A DNA stretch of 64,000 nucleotides, from assembly GCA_028716385.1 (NCBI GenBank), contig JAQUPX010000002.1, forward strand, positions 230,756 to 294,755. The letters run 5' to 3'. Numbering within the stretch: position 1 is the stretch's first letter; every line of letters begins with the position of its first letter. Source of the DNA: a bacterium. Its GTDB lineage: Bacteria > Hydrothermota > UBA3073 > JACQXS01 > JAQTXJ01. Below the pieces are notes generated by a model, which worked only from the letters and a program-made list of their open reading frames with translations, did not search any database and had not been told where the DNA came from. Shown piece by piece: positions 52,356 through 61,123 of this stretch. The position numbers were made by a program, and so were the translations under genes.

Positions 52356-52511
52356 ATGGCTTATATAATGACTGGAGAAGTCCCCTTAAATTATGTAATT
52401 AAACCGGACGGCAAAGTATATAACAGGATGGAAGGATACAACGAAACAACAATCAAAGACTGGATAGATACTTCTATAATCGAGAGAGAGAGTAATACGG
52501 TTAATAAATAA
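52356..52511 (+). pseudogene. C-terminal remnant of a TlpA/ResA-like thioredoxin
   Basis: An open frame of 51 codons reads GEVPLNYVIKPDGKVYNRMEGYN (split: GEVPLNYVIKPDG then KVYNRMEGYN) and ends TIKDWIDTSIIERES. The cis-Pro strand VPLNYVI, the turn PDGKV and the closing GY with a last helix are the C-terminal third of TlpA-type thioredoxins. The CxxC-bearing N-terminal part is absent, and a TAG stop lies directly before the first ATG. It is probably a decayed gene. Confidence 0.6.
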
Positions 52512-52574
52512 AGGCAGGAGAATTCAAATCAGTTAAAAAAATTGTTTTCATCAGATAGTTAGAGTGATAAAAGG

Positions 52575-52605
52575 AAAGGGGCATTTTTTAATGCCCCTTT
52601 CTTTA
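52575..52605 (+). terminator. Strong intrinsic terminator
   Basis: AAAGGGGCATT-TTTT-AATGCCCCTTT is a perfect 11-bp hairpin, followed by CTTTAT. It separates the propeller/thioredoxin-remnant region from the ABC exporter operon. Confidence 0.88.
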
Positions 52606-52627
52606 TATGAATATCCCGATTATTTTC

Positions 52628-52656
52628 TTGACAAATCTTTCAGATATAAATAAAGT
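52628..52656 (+). promoter_or_regulatory. Promoter of the ABC exporter operon leader
   Basis: TTGACA (52628-52633), a 17-nt spacer and TAAAGT (52651-52656). It would give a leader of about 150 nt before the ABC gene. A second possible -10, TATATT, lies at 52701. Confidence 0.6.
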
Positions 52657-52735
52657 TTCAGCGAGGTAAAAATATTTGATTAAAATGTAGAGCAAATGGT
52701 TATATTAAATAAACTTCCTATAAAGGAGAGTGTCT

Positions 52736-52747
52736 ATGTTTAGGTAG
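52736..52747 (+). CDS. Three-codon leader ORF (Met-Phe-Arg-stop)
   Basis: ATG TTT AGG TAG with AAAGGAG seven nt upstream (52722-52728). The ribosome-binding site is part of the antiterminator 5' arm GGAGAGTG, so a ribosome starting here would block the antiterminator and favour termination. A stalled or absent ribosome would allow read-through. It is a leader peptide only by inference. Confidence 0.5.
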   Translation: MFR

Positions 52748-52766
52748 ACATTAATGGCTACTACTT

Positions 52767-52811
52767 GCCATCCACACTCTCCAGGGGAGTGCCGGATGGC
52801 TTTTTTATTTT
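52767..52811 (+). terminator. Leader terminator before the ABC exporter
   Basis: A seven-base-pair outer stem GCCATCC/GGATGGC and an inner stem of at least five pairs, followed by a T-rich tail. It ends 7 nt before the ABC exporter start. Confidence 0.85.
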
Positions 52812-52817
52812 AAACTT

Positions 52818-54605
52818 ATGGCAAAAATGGAAGAGAAAGAAAAAATTGATTTTAAGTATAACTTTAAGTTGTACTGGAGTTTCGTAAAGAAACAAAAACT
52901 GCTTTTCGCAAGCATATTGGTACTTACATTATTGATAGAATCCGCATCTCTGGTAGATAAGTTTTTGTTTAAAGCGTTGATAGACAACGGTACGGAATTT
53001 CTGGCGCATACCCTTGATTTGCCGGGATTTACTCAAACCTTAATCCTTATTGCAATATGTTATATAGGAATTACCCTGTTCAAAGTATTCGCCAAAATAA
53101 CACATTTAGGCTTTATAAACAAGCTTGAAGCCAGGATGATTGCAGACGTAAAAAGAAAGTTTTTCAATCATCTCGTCCATCTGGATTATAATTTTCACAC
53201 GACTAACAGGACGGGAAGCCTGATTTCAAAACTTACAAGAATAGGCAGCGCAGTTGAAGGAATGACCGACTCAATTACTTTTAATTTTACGCCCCTGTTT
53301 CTTCAACTTACGATTTCAATACTCTCATTAGTATATTTCAACTGGATATCAGGAGTCGTTACTTTCATAACTATGACAGTGTTCATCGCTTACAGCCTTT
53401 TCATTCAAAGGATACAGGAAAAAGCAAACGTAGCATCAAACCTGGCAGAAGATAGTGAACGGGCAAACATTTCCGATGTATTTACCAATATAGAATCCGT
53501 CAAATGTTTTGGCAAAGAAAGTTTCGTAAAAAACAAATATGTCGAAATAAGCGAGAATACAAAAGAAAAAACACTGAGATTCTGGAATTATTTCAGGTTT
53601 CTTGATTCAATACAAACCTTGATACTCGGGTTAGGCACGTTTTTCTTAATTTATTTTACGATAACCGATTTTATTGCAGGTAAGTGCACCATGGGAACGC
53701 TGGTTTTTGTTTATTCCGTATTCAGTTCTTTGTTTGGCAATCTTTTTAGTTTTGTATGGGGAATACGAAACTTTTACAGGTCAATGGCAGACTTTGAATC
53801 TCTTTTCAGACTCGGAAAATTTGAAAACGCAATAAAAGATGCTCCCGGCGCAAAAGAACTTGAAATAAAGAAGGGTGAAATCGAATTCAAAAACGTTAAT
53901 TTCAAATATGGAGACAGAACTATCTTAAAAGACTTTAACTTGAAAGTACCAAAGAAAAAGAAAATTGCATTGGTAGGACATTCCGGTGCAGGTAAAACAA
54001 CCGTAATAAAACTACTTTACAGGCTATACGACATAAACTCGGGAGAAATAACCATTGACGACAAGAACATAAAAGGAGTCAAACAAGAATCCCTGCGTGA
54101 TGAGATGAGCATTGTTCCGCAGGAATGCGTTCTTTTTAACGATACGATTTACAATAACATAAAGTTTTCCAAACCGGATGCAACCAGGGAAGAAGTAATG
54201 AGGGCAATAGATTTCGCGCAGTTAGACAAGATTATAAAAGGCTTTCCTAAAAAGGAAGATACGATAGTCGGTGAACGTGGAGTTAAACTATCAGGCGGGG
54301 AAAAGCAGAGAGTTTCTATAGCCCGCGCTATTCTTGCGGATAAGAAAATACTAATTCTCGACGAAGCGACTTCATCTCTTGACTCGGAGACGGAGTATGA
54401 AATACAAAAAGATTTGAAGAACTTATTGAAAGGGAGAACTTCTGTCGTTATCGCCCACAGGTTATCCACGATTATGAGCGCGGATCAAATAATCGTAATA
54501 GAAAAAGGCAAAGTAGTCCAGAAAGGCACTCATACGGAATTGATAAAAGAAGAAGGTTCTTATAAGAGACTCTGGAATATGCAAAAAGGTGGATATATTA
54601 AATAA
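52818..54605 (+). CDS. ABC exporter, fused membrane and ATPase domains
   Basis: 595 residues. Six membrane helices lie in residues about 25-330 (MsbA/ATM1-type exporter fold), followed by an ATPase domain: Walker A GHSGAGKTTV (about 389-398), the Q-loop near VPQECVL, the signature LSGGEKQRVSIARA (about 492-505), Walker B ILILDEATSSLD (about 511-522) and the H-loop AHRLST. Half-transporters of this type dimerise to export lipids, peptides or drugs. The gene sits directly behind the attenuator and 9 nt before a nucleotidyltransferase. It has no clear Shine-Dalgarno site. Confidence 0.95.
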   Translation: MAKMEEKEKIDFKYNFKLYWSFVKKQKLLFASILVLTLLIESASLVDKFLFKALIDNGTEFLAHTLDLPGFTQTLILIAICYIGITLFKVFAKITHLGFINKLEARMIADVKRKFFNHLVHLDYNFHTTNRTGSLISKLTRIGSAVEGMTDSITFNFTPLFLQLTISILSLVYFNWISGVVTFITMTVFIAYSLFIQRIQEKANVASNLAEDSERANISDVFTNIESVKCFGKESFVKNKYVEISENTKEKTLRFWNYFRFLDSIQTLILGLGTFFLIYFTITDFIAGKCTMGTLVFVYSVFSSLFGNLFSFVWGIRNFYRSMADFESLFRLGKFENAIKDAPGAKELEIKKGEIEFKNVNFKYGDRTILKDFNLKVPKKKKIALVGHSGAGKTTVIKLLYRLYDINSGEITIDDKNIKGVKQESLRDEMSIVPQECVLFNDTIYNNIKFSKPDATREEVMRAIDFAQLDKIIKGFPKKEDTIVGERGVKLSGGEKQRVSIARAILADKKILILDEATSSLDSETEYEIQKDLKNLLKGRTSVVIAHRLSTIMSADQIIVIEKGKVVQKGTHTELIKEEGSYKRLWNMQKGGYIK

Positions 54606-54614
54606 GGAGAGAAA

Positions 54615-55394
54615 ATGGACATTGATAAAACCTTAAAGGCTGAAGCTAAAATCTTAAAGAAAGCTTTTAAAGACGCAAAGAATCATAAAGAAGTGCTTAA
54701 AAACTTACGTAAAATAGCCGAAGAACGCGCCAAAGAGATATTATGCAAACACAAGGATATAAAATTAATAATACTCCACGGCTCCGTTGGCAGGGAATTA
54801 AGCGGAGATAAACAATATGGTTCCGTAGTTTGCGAAAGAAGCGATATAGACTTAGGATGTTTTAGTCTCTCTGATATCAAGAAATTGAAAACCGAATGGA
54901 AGAAAAACACTCCTCATTGGTTAGCGGGTTCTATCGCTCTTTACGACCCAAATAATTTACTGCCGGAGTTAAAAGCTAAATACGCCAAATGGGATATTGA
55001 GCAAAGGAAAAAAATTATTTGGCATCTGTGGATGGAGACACTATCAATAAAGTCCAGCGCTTTGTTGTTTCTCGAAAAGAATGATTTACCTGCTGCCTTA
55101 TGGGCATCGAGAAAAGCATATGAACGGGTACTTGACGTAACTCTTTTAGTAGATAATTTTGTTCCTTGTACTCCAAAATATGACTGGCATTGTTTTAGAA
55201 AAAACATAAAAAGAACGCTTGTAAAACTTCATAAGGTAGATATTAAAGATAAGAAAGCAGTAAAACGCATAATAATTGAGGCAGATAACAGTCACTGGAG
55301 ACTCAAAGAAGAGTTAGAAAAATTTCTGGGGAAAAAACATATTTTTGAGGGGAATTGGGATTCTGTAAGATTTCCAATTATCAAATGGCTGTAA
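54615..55394 (+). CDS. Nucleotidyltransferase-domain protein
   Basis: 259 residues. The catalytic signature is HGSVGRELSG (about 55-64) with SDIDLG (about 76-81), as in DNA polymerase beta-like nucleotidyltransferases that include aminoglycoside-modifying enzymes and MNT toxins. A helical region of about 120 residues follows, resembling HEPN or substrate-binding helices. It is coupled to the ABC exporter by a 9-nt gap with AAGGAG. Substrate unknown; a role in modifying a small molecule is inferred from context. Confidence 0.78.
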   Translation: MDIDKTLKAEAKILKKAFKDAKNHKEVLKNLRKIAEERAKEILCKHKDIKLIILHGSVGRELSGDKQYGSVVCERSDIDLGCFSLSDIKKLKTEWKKNTPHWLAGSIALYDPNNLLPELKAKYAKWDIEQRKKIIWHLWMETLSIKSSALLFLEKNDLPAALWASRKAYERVLDVTLLVDNFVPCTPKYDWHCFRKNIKRTLVKLHKVDIKDKKAVKRIIIEADNSHWRLKEELEKFLGKKHIFEGNWDSVRFPIIKWL

Positions 55395-55496
55395 ATACTA
55401 TTAAATATACAAGTGCGAGTTCTTAAAAAATAACTTGCCAAGATGAAATTTAAAAATATATTAGGAAAAGAATAGCTTTAATAAAGGAGAGTTTTT

Positions 55497-56285
55497 ATGA
55501 ACAAGCAAACTAAAACATTTGACAGGATAATGATAGAAAGAGCCAGAACTCTGTATCAAGAACCTGATATTCTGGCACATTTTTCCAACCCGGACAGAAA
55601 TATTAACAGAAAAGGGCTTTGTGCTTGGGAGTTATCACTTTGTAAGGAATATATTCAGGAAAACGGGCATATTCTTGTTATTGGCTGCGCCGGGGGGCAA
55701 GAATCTTTTGTTTTTCTCAGGGCAGGCTATCAGGTGACAGGTGTTGATATCGTTCCTGAATTTATAGAAGCTGCACGGAAACAGGCTAATAAAAAGGGGT
55801 TCAAAAACAGTGCAAGGTTTGAATTGGTGAATGACTTTCAATGGCCTGTTAGAGATGGTACGTGTGATGCGGTATCTATGTTAGCTAACTTTCTAACGTA
55901 TTTGCCATCACGTGACATCAGAAAAACAGTATTTAAAGAATGCTTTCGAGTTTTGAAACCGGGTGGTGTTGTTATGATGCAAGGAGCGGATAGAACACAT
56001 CCAAATATAAATCTTAAAAGACCCAAATGGGAACCAAAGCGTATAGAAAATCTAAAAAAGAAGCAAGAATGGAACCTTATGAAAGAAAAAGGCGTGGAGG
56101 TAAAACTTTACCATCCTTGCAAGGGAGATGTTAATGCGAAGACTTTGGTGCCAAATTACTCCGTAGACCCACGAGAAATTTGGAAAGAAGTTGAAAAATG
56201 TAATTTGCGTATCATAAGGTTTCAGGGAGAACAGAATCCTGAATCACGCTTTGCGTTTGTTACTCTGGTAGCCGTAAAAGATTGA
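55497..56285 (+). CDS. SAM-dependent methyltransferase
   Basis: 262 residues. Class I motif I is ILVIGCAGGQESF (about 58-70), motif II VTGVDIVPEFIEAA and post-I VRDGTCDAVSMLANFLTYLP, with the LKPGGVVMMQG strand near 156. The substrate is unknown. The start has AAAGGAGAG. Confidence 0.87.
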   Translation: MNKQTKTFDRIMIERARTLYQEPDILAHFSNPDRNINRKGLCAWELSLCKEYIQENGHILVIGCAGGQESFVFLRAGYQVTGVDIVPEFIEAARKQANKKGFKNSARFELVNDFQWPVRDGTCDAVSMLANFLTYLPSRDIRKTVFKECFRVLKPGGVVMMQGADRTHPNINLKRPKWEPKRIENLKKKQEWNLMKEKGVEVKLYHPCKGDVNAKTLVPNYSVDPREIWKEVEKCNLRIIRFQGEQNPESRFAFVTLVAVKD

Positions 56286-56342
56286 GTAAAACTACTCTCC
56301 GCAAAAATGGGGATGCAGGGATAATTTAAGAGAGGTGAAACT

Positions 56343-56978
56343 ATGTTTGGAATTTGTCCTAATTGTGGAAAATATAGTGAAGACAAGGAAGTTACTCCTG
56401 ACGGGGCATTTCTTATATGTCCTTTCTGTAATTACAGGCAGAAATTTCTCAGAATGCCTTTACTCGTTATAACCGGTGCAAGTGGAACGGGTAAATCTTC
56501 AGCTTACAAGGAACTTTTATATTCGGATAAGAAACCGAATGCCATTATGTTGGAGGGCGACCTTTTATGGCGAAAAGGTTTTGCGGATGCAGAAGGTGGG
56601 ATTCCGGAGTATCGGAATGTATGGTTATTAGTTTGTTCTCATATTTCACAAAATAAACTGCCTGTAGCATTATTTCTAAGTATCAGTCCGGGAGAGTTTG
56701 AAAAATGTCCTAATAGAAAATATTTTTCTGAAATACATTATTTGGCGTTGGTATGTAGGAATGAAGAGCTTAAAGATAGGTTGTATAAAAGAGAGCTCTG
56801 GCGCTTTCCCGAGGAAAGGGATAGGCAAATACAAATTCATCTTGATTGGAATCAGTCATTCTTGAACGATTTTTATAAAAAACAATACTCCGTAGATGTT
56901 TTGGATAATTCCGATATTCCTGTTCAGGATACTATTCTTAAAATTTCCGGATGGATAAACAGCAAAATAAAGCGTTAA
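56343..56978 (+). CDS. P-loop kinase-like protein with N-terminal zinc ribbon
   Basis: 211 residues. Four Cys (5, 8, 26, 29) form a zinc ribbon, then Walker A GASGTGKSS (45-53). EGDLLWRKG (about 77-85) may carry the substrate-binding acidic residue. The rest resembles small-molecule or nucleoside kinases (chloramphenicol phosphotransferase or Gntk-like folds). The zinc ribbon fusion is unusual. No close family is recognised. Confidence 0.68.
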   Translation: MFGICPNCGKYSEDKEVTPDGAFLICPFCNYRQKFLRMPLLVITGASGTGKSSAYKELLYSDKKPNAIMLEGDLLWRKGFADAEGGIPEYRNVWLLVCSHISQNKLPVALFLSISPGEFEKCPNRKYFSEIHYLALVCRNEELKDRLYKRELWRFPEERDRQIQIHLDWNQSFLNDFYKKQYSVDVLDNSDIPVQDTILKISGWINSKIKR

Positions 56979-57009
56979 GAGGAAACAGTTTCTCAAATTG
57001 AATTAAAAT

Positions 57010-58065
57010 ATGCTAATAAATAAAGAGAGTATTTTAGATAAAGGGAAGTTGTTGTTACCTGGACACGTTGAAATCGAATTACCTGACAACATCGAAGAAG
57101 TTAAACAAAGGAGAGAATTATTACTTAAGAAATACTACGAAATTTTAGGCGCTTTTCCGAAAAAAGGGAAACTTCAAATAAAAGAGTTATATAGACGCCG
57201 TTTTTCAGAACATACCGAGATTAAGCTTACTTATCAGGTTGAGCCAAATGACATTGTTTACGCATATCTTCTTGTACCCAGAAATGGGAATCCCCCATTC
57301 CCCGGAATTGTAGCTCATCATCAATGTTTTATTGACTGTGATTTAGGAAAAGAGGCTGTGGTTGGGAAAGTAACAGACCGCCCTGACCAGGTATACGGAT
57401 TGGAACTTGTTAAAAAAGGGTTTGTTGTTTTAGCGCCCGATTCTAAAAATTGTGGTGAGAGATTTATAGATGGTCTCAGAGAAGAAGGAGATGCCGTACA
57501 TACTGAAGAATGGAAAAATAAACATTGTTGGAATGACCTCCTACGATTAAATACAAAGCACTTTTATGCGAAACATACCTATGACTCCATAGCAGCAATT
57601 GATTGTTTGGTTAGCTTTAAAGACTTAGTTATCCCTGATAAAATTGGTATGATTGGACATTCTTTAGGTGCGGGGACGACCTTTTGGACTGCAGCTCTTG
57701 ATGAACGAGTTAAAGTTGCAGTAACCAGTTGTCATTATTTAGGAGGAATGGATAGTAGGGGTTGGGCATCCCTGTATCCTCAAAAACCTGATGTCAAAAA
57801 TATTTGGTTTCATGAGTTGTTGGAATTAATTGCGCCAAGAGCTTTATTTGCAACAAGAGGAGAAAAAGAAGGATTTCAAGGCGGGTTTCAGACTCGAGAA
57901 CAAGACCTTGCCGTACAACAATGGGCTTTTAATTATGGAAAGTATATTTGTAAACTGAATGGAGTGGATGAGAACTCCATTCAAACAAGGATATTCGATG
58001 GTGTACACGAATTTCCAAAAGAAATTAGACAGGAAAGCTACGATTTTATTAAGAATTATATTTGA
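57010..58065 (+). CDS. Alpha/beta hydrolase (dienelactone hydrolase/acetylesterase-like)
   Basis: 351 residues. The nucleophile elbow is GHSLGAG (Ser near 219), the oxyanion region is in GIVAHHQCF (about 99-107), and the catalytic His is probably in FDGVHEFP near residue 338. The length and order match large cytoplasmic acyl or acetyl esterases. There is no signal peptide. Substrate unknown. Confidence 0.83.
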   Translation: MLINKESILDKGKLLLPGHVEIELPDNIEEVKQRRELLLKKYYEILGAFPKKGKLQIKELYRRRFSEHTEIKLTYQVEPNDIVYAYLLVPRNGNPPFPGIVAHHQCFIDCDLGKEAVVGKVTDRPDQVYGLELVKKGFVVLAPDSKNCGERFIDGLREEGDAVHTEEWKNKHCWNDLLRLNTKHFYAKHTYDSIAAIDCLVSFKDLVIPDKIGMIGHSLGAGTTFWTAALDERVKVAVTSCHYLGGMDSRGWASLYPQKPDVKNIWFHELLELIAPRALFATRGEKEGFQGGFQTREQDLAVQQWAFNYGKYICKLNGVDENSIQTRIFDGVHEFPKEIRQESYDFIKNYI

Positions 58066-58097
58066 ATTATAAAATTATCTAATATAAAGGAGGATGT

Positions 58098-58916
58098 GTG
58101 AAAAAAGATGCTTTATCTATAGGGACTACTTTAAATTACGATATTCCATTAAAAACACAATTGCCTATGATAAAGACAGCCGGATTTACGCATATTTCTT
58201 TGGGCGGCAAACTTGAACATTCCGGGTATCTAAACATAACTGGGCAAATGAATCTTAAAGAAATAACACAGGATTCGGAACTCAAAATTTGCTCTATTCA
58301 TGCTCCGTTCAAGGATGTTGATGTTTCTTCTCCCGAGAATAGTATTTCATTAAATGCTCTGGATTTACTTAAAAGGTGCATAGATTCTGCTTTGTTTTTG
58401 GGTGCAAAAACGATTATATTCCATCCTGTTTCTATTTCAAGGGTTGATTCTATTGAAGATAGAAAAGAAATTCTTCTTAAACAAATTTATTCTTTGCTTG
58501 AATATATAGGGAAAAAAGACATACAATTAGCCATTGAAAACCTGCCATCCGAACTGATAAACGATTTAGTTTTTTTCTCGCTGGATAAAATAGATAACCC
58601 TAAATACGGCTTATGTTATGATTCGTCCCATGATAATCTTTTATCCAACCCTCTTGCAATTTTGGGCAAATACGGGAACAGGTTATTTACTACTCATATT
58701 TCCGACAACAGAGGCGAAAAAGATGACCACATTCTGCCTTTTGAAGGGACATTTAAGTGGGATGAATTTACTAAGGTCTTTCACAAAATAGGGTTTAAGG
58801 GAATTTTTCTTCTCGAGGTAGAAATGCGAAGGTCAGCTTTTCAAGAACCACAAGAGTTTTTGAATGAAGCTTTTAAAAGAGCGCAAATATTATTGAAACA
58901 ATCCAATAAGGTGTAA
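58098..58916 (+). CDS. Sugar-phosphate isomerase/epimerase (AP endonuclease 2 fold)
   Basis: 272 residues with a TIM barrel of xylose-isomerase type. Metal-binding candidates are IHAPF (about 75-79), IFHPVS (about 111-116), AIENLPS (about 149-155, Glu), CYDSSHDN (about 174-181) and THISDNRGEKDDH (about 199-211). The start is GTG with a strong AAGGAGG. Substrate unknown. Confidence 0.83.
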   Translation: MKKDALSIGTTLNYDIPLKTQLPMIKTAGFTHISLGGKLEHSGYLNITGQMNLKEITQDSELKICSIHAPFKDVDVSSPENSISLNALDLLKRCIDSALFLGAKTIIFHPVSISRVDSIEDRKEILLKQIYSLLEYIGKKDIQLAIENLPSELINDLVFFSLDKIDNPKYGLCYDSSHDNLLSNPLAILGKYGNRLFTTHISDNRGEKDDHILPFEGTFKWDEFTKVFHKIGFKGIFLLEVEMRRSAFQEPQEFLNEAFKRAQILLKQSNKV

Positions 58917-58927
58917 AGGAGATAAAA

Positions 58928-59677
58928 ATGAATAGAATTAAAGAATGGTTAAAAGAAGGAGGATTTTCTGATTTTGATAGATTTGTCAGGGAACATAACT
59001 TTGATTTCATTATTGCAATGAAAGAACATTATCGGCGTGGGTTATATCTGGCAGACAAACAAAAGATGTGCTTAAACCCTAATTTTCCCAAAAATGTTCT
59101 TCCAAAAGAAATTGAGGATTTATCAATGAGTATATTGAATCCTTTATCTTTAACTAAAATAAAAGAAGGTAGTTTTATTCTTGATGTTGGTTGTGGTGCA
59201 GGAGTAGATTGTTTTCTGGCTTCAAAAACTGTTGGCACAAAAGGTCTGGTAATAGGAATTGACCCAACCGAGATACTTATTGAACGAGCAAACTTTCTTA
59301 AAGATAAATATAAAATTAGTAATGTAGAGTTTAAGATAGGCAATTCTGACCCACTGCCGTTTGAAGATAATTTCTTTGATATAATAACAATGAACTATTC
59401 GTTCCATTTAGTTAAAGACAAATTAAAATCTCTGGTTGAATTAAAACGAGTTCTAAAACCTGATGGGCAGATTGTTATTGGGGATTCTTTTATGCCAAGC
59501 AAAATTGGTTTCGTTAATAAGCCTGAGGAATGGTTTTACAGGGCTGGCGGTGCAGTATCTCCCGATGAATTTCAGGAAATAGCCAAAAAAGCCGGATTCA
59601 GAGAATGTTCATTTACAAAAAAAGACTATCCTGAATTGCCGGAATTAATAGCAGGATATATGGTTTTAACTAAATAA
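58928..59677 (+). CDS. SAM-dependent methyltransferase (ArsM-like outline)
   Basis: 249 residues. Motif I ILDVGCGAGVDCFLAS (about 82-97), then KGLVIGIDPTEILIERA, GNSDPLPFEDNFFDII (about 138-153) and LKRVLKPDGQIVIGDSF. The arrangement resembles arsenite or small-molecule methyltransferases, but I cannot name the substrate. The next methyltransferase begins 1 nt after its stop. Confidence 0.87.
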   Translation: MNRIKEWLKEGGFSDFDRFVREHNFDFIIAMKEHYRRGLYLADKQKMCLNPNFPKNVLPKEIEDLSMSILNPLSLTKIKEGSFILDVGCGAGVDCFLASKTVGTKGLVIGIDPTEILIERANFLKDKYKISNVEFKIGNSDPLPFEDNFFDIITMNYSFHLVKDKLKSLVELKRVLKPDGQIVIGDSFMPSKIGFVNKPEEWFYRAGGAVSPDEFQEIAKKAGFRECSFTKKDYPELPELIAGYMVLTK

Positions 59678-59678
59678 T

Positions 59679-60308
59679 ATGGACATTAAGGATAAGAATA
59701 TGCGAAAAATTGTAGAAGAAGGATATGAAAAAGGAGATTATGCAGGCACTTTTCGTATTTCTGATAAACCAAATGAAATGGAAGAAGGTTTCTTAAAAAA
59801 ACTTATTAAACTATTGCCGAAAAATCCTCATATTCTTGATTTTGGCTGTGGTATTGGTGTTCCTTTTGATAAATATCTTGATGACCATGGTTGCAAAGTT
59901 ACAGGAATTGATATTTCTCAAAAACACATTAACGAAGCAAAGAAAAATGTTCATAATGCGAAATTTATCAAAGGGGATTTTTCTAAAACTGATTTTCAAG
60001 AAACTTTTGATGCAATAATATCCTTTTACGCAATTTTTCATATCCCTAGAGAAGAACATAAAGAATTGTTCTTGAATATGGCTGACCTTCTCAAAAAAGA
60101 AGGTAAAATTCTAATCACACTTGGAACAAGTGGAAGTTACGGAGAAGAAGAAAATTGGTGCGGAGCCAAAATGGTATGGAGCACATACAAGCCTGAGATG
60201 TACAAAAAGTTGCTTGATGAAACAGGATTTAAAATTTTAGAAGCAACGTTTGAAGGTAAACAGGGAGATAAAGAATATCACTTCTGGGTTCTGGCACAGA
60301 AAAAATAA
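59679..60308 (+). CDS. SAM-dependent methyltransferase
   Basis: 209 residues. Motif I HILDFGCGIGVPFDKYL (about 47-63), VTGIDISQKHINEAKKN (about 71-87) and FDAIISFYAIFHIPREEH (about 109-126). This HIPREEH-type segment is found in a common family of small methyltransferases of unknown substrate. Confidence 0.87.
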   Translation: MDIKDKNMRKIVEEGYEKGDYAGTFRISDKPNEMEEGFLKKLIKLLPKNPHILDFGCGIGVPFDKYLDDHGCKVTGIDISQKHINEAKKNVHNAKFIKGDFSKTDFQETFDAIISFYAIFHIPREEHKELFLNMADLLKKEGKILITLGTSGSYGEEENWCGAKMVWSTYKPEMYKKLLDETGFKILEATFEGKQGDKEYHFWVLAQKK

Positions 60309-60322
60309 TTATATAAATAAAA

Positions 60323-61087
60323 ATGAAAAAGAATATTGAGTATTACAAAAGAAACATGGAAATTGCAAGCGACCTGATTTCCAAGCAATATAAAATACGG
60401 GATAATTTTCTATTAGGACAACCTTTTTATTTGGACTTATTGAACTATATTGTTGATATTTTCAAGGTAGTATTACCTCCGAAATCTCATATATTAGAAG
60501 TATCTTGTGGAACCGGGATATTGGCGGAAATGCTCTTGAAAGAATTAGATGATATTTCAATTGATGTTACCGATATTTCTAAAGAAACCCTAAAGGTAGT
60601 AAGGGAAAAAACAGAAAGATTCGGGGATAGAATACGTTTTTTGAAAAAAGATAATTCTGATTGTTCATTTTCAGGGAAATACGACGCAATTTATACTACT
60701 GATGCAATGAGATTGTCTTTTGTAGATTATTCTAAGTTATATCTCAATTTTTATAACGTTTTGAAAAAAAATGGAGTAATACTCATAGGAGAGGATGCCT
60801 TACCCATAAGACGAACCAGTAAATTGTTAATGGTCGGAGATATGATAAACGATACCAAAACAAAAGACAATTCAACTAAACCCTGGCGTGAGTTTACTTC
60901 CCGTAAAGAATGGGTTGAGAAAGTTAATGGAAAAGACATACTGAAAGTCGTGAAATATTATTCGGCTGAATGCCATATTGCTAAACTTAAAAAAGCAGGG
61001 TTTAATGAAGCCAAAATGATATATCAAAAGTACAATCAGCTTATTATAGCAGGTCTCAAAGGCAAATTATCCTTCCGTGAAATATGA
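60323..61087 (+). CDS. SAM-dependent methyltransferase
   Basis: 254 residues. Motif I HILEVSCGTGILAEML (about 55-70), DVTDISKETLKVVREKT (about 81-97) and YDAIYTTDAMRLSFVDY. It is the third methyltransferase in a row and only distantly like its neighbours, so this is not a recent tandem duplication. Confidence 0.83.
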   Translation: MKKNIEYYKRNMEIASDLISKQYKIRDNFLLGQPFYLDLLNYIVDIFKVVLPPKSHILEVSCGTGILAEMLLKELDDISIDVTDISKETLKVVREKTERFGDRIRFLKKDNSDCSFSGKYDAIYTTDAMRLSFVDYSKLYLNFYNVLKKNGVILIGEDALPIRRTSKLLMVGDMINDTKTKDNSTKPWREFTSRKEWVEKVNGKDILKVVKYYSAECHIAKLKKAGFNEAKMIYQKYNQLIIAGLKGKLSFREI

Positions 61088-61123
61088 AAAATTGCAAGGA
61101 TAAGACAAAAGGGTATAGATATT

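Larger units (their letters stand above)
52725..52811 (+). promoter_or_regulatory. Attenuator leader with mutually exclusive antiterminator and terminator
   Basis: GGAGAGTG (52725-52732) is perfectly complementary to CACTCTCC (52775-52782). Between them are hairpins GTCTA/TAGAC (52732-52749) and ATGGC/GCCAT (52754-52771), so the leader can fold as a closed three-way junction. The same 3' arms instead form the terminator GCCATCC-n-CACTC/GAGTG-n-GGATGGC (52767-52800), followed by TTTTTTATTTT. The two folds exclude each other. I do not recognise a known riboswitch consensus. Confidence 0.72.

Noticed and set aside
52754-52813. Second leader ORF starting ATG GCT ACT ACT
   Set aside because: There is no ribosome site, and it runs through the terminator hairpin into the T-tail.
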